DNA of 64,000 nt from positions 36,900 through 100,899 of the forward strand of contig CAIPVV010000001.1 in assembly GCA_903868595.1 (NCBI GenBank), read 5' to 3'. The translations under genes were made by a program, and so were the position numbers. Positions 63,899 to 64,000 of the stretch are shown piece by piece. This DNA is from an uncultured Pseudomonadota bacterium (GTDB lineage: Bacteria > Pseudomonadota > Gammaproteobacteria > Steroidobacterales > Steroidobacteraceae). Within the stretch, counting starts at the first letter, position 1; each line of letters opens with the position of its first letter. A model generated the notes under the pieces. That model was not told the DNA's origin. It worked only from the letters and a program-made list of their open reading frames with translations, and made no database searches.

Positions 63899-64000
63899 CT
63901 GCGGGTGGTAGGCCGGGAGCCGGATCCGCGGTACGGGTTGAAGCGCCGGGAGAGGTCCAGCTGCTCCCGGATATCCTCCTCAGCCTGACGCTCCGCTCAC
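63335..64000 (-). mobile_element. damaged IS1182/IS5-type transposase fragment, cut by window end
   Basis: On the minus strand, 63335-63898 encodes the N-terminal DUF772-type part of a transposase: MLAALLIYGFATGTFSSRRIQQACYDSAAF (shortened), FIAANTQPDHDTRCAFRRRF, LEGTTVHANASRHHARSYRR, PVNLTEPESRIM. After ESRIM the sequence diverges and stops, so the catalytic C-terminal half is missing. Upstream, LDLSRRFNPYRGSGS and AYHPQM are in different frames, showing a further 1-base shift near 63917. An imperfect inverted repeat TGAGCGGAGC lies at 63362-63371 and 63990-63999. GAGCCTGTCGGA right after the csiV stop may be an element end; this is a guess. Confidence 0.75.

Overview
The window is GC-rich bacterial chromosome, densely packed with genes on both strands. 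The envelope genes (msbA-lpxK-kdsB, two LolC/E-type proteins with LolD, TolQ/TolR-like proteins, GT4/GT9 LPS glycosyltransferases), mfd followed by csiV, cho, ybiT and an OxyR-type ahpCF operon point to a gammaproteobacterium. A Steroidobacter/Nevskia/Xanthomonas-like lineage is my inference; there is no rRNA gene here to confirm it. I see no tRNA, rRNA or CRISPR array.

Layout. (1) 1-8,680: an uncharacterised set of secreted and membrane proteins on the minus strand (461-aa secreted protein, DUF6152-like protein, two DUF6644-like four-helix proteins, truncated PQQ-type sugar dehydrogenase). It is divergent from a secreted amidohydrolase and followed by an atypical SDR, a TauD-type dioxygenase and an HD-domain protein with a probable CTG start. 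(2) 8,785-15,447: small protein, decayed glycine-zipper gene, MFS exporter, S1/P1 nuclease, YbiT, outer-membrane barrel protein, Cho. (3) 15,473-17,831: ahpCF behind a full-length OxyR-like box. (4) 17,819-25,285: LPS-type glycosyltransferases coupled to an ACMSD-like amidohydrolase, WYL regulator, DUF3293 protein, MFS, GT39-like mannosyltransferase. (5) 25,301-32,974: antiporter, truncated gene, Bcr-type MFS, FAH hydrolase, FadB/FadJ-like protein, and a MarR gene between two DUF3237 paralogues. (6) 33,026-36,370: alpha-E protein, circularly permuted ATP-grasp protein and the Anbu proteasome-like protease. (7) 36,677-46,660: soluble NAD-dependent formate dehydrogenase (fdsG-B-A-D), with moeA, mobB, a broken mobA, a ModE-type regulator and fdhD. 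(8) 47,224-54,821: two MarR paralogues, glutathione-dependent formaldehyde dehydrogenase, then the KDO/lipid A block and TolQ/TolR. (9) 55,003-63,338: DUF2062, lolD/lolE/lolC, an OmlA-like small protein, mfd, csiV. The window ends in a damaged transposase.

How the genes fit together. FrmA makes S-formylglutathione, a route to formate, and Fds oxidises formate to CO2 and NADH. moeA, mobB, fdhD and the ModE-type regulator supply and control the molybdenum cofactor. mobA in the same cluster is a pseudogene, so the nucleotidyl transfer for bis-MGD must come from elsewhere. The KDO and Lol blocks form one long envelope-assembly region. Most catabolic genes are orphans whose substrates cannot be read from sequence.
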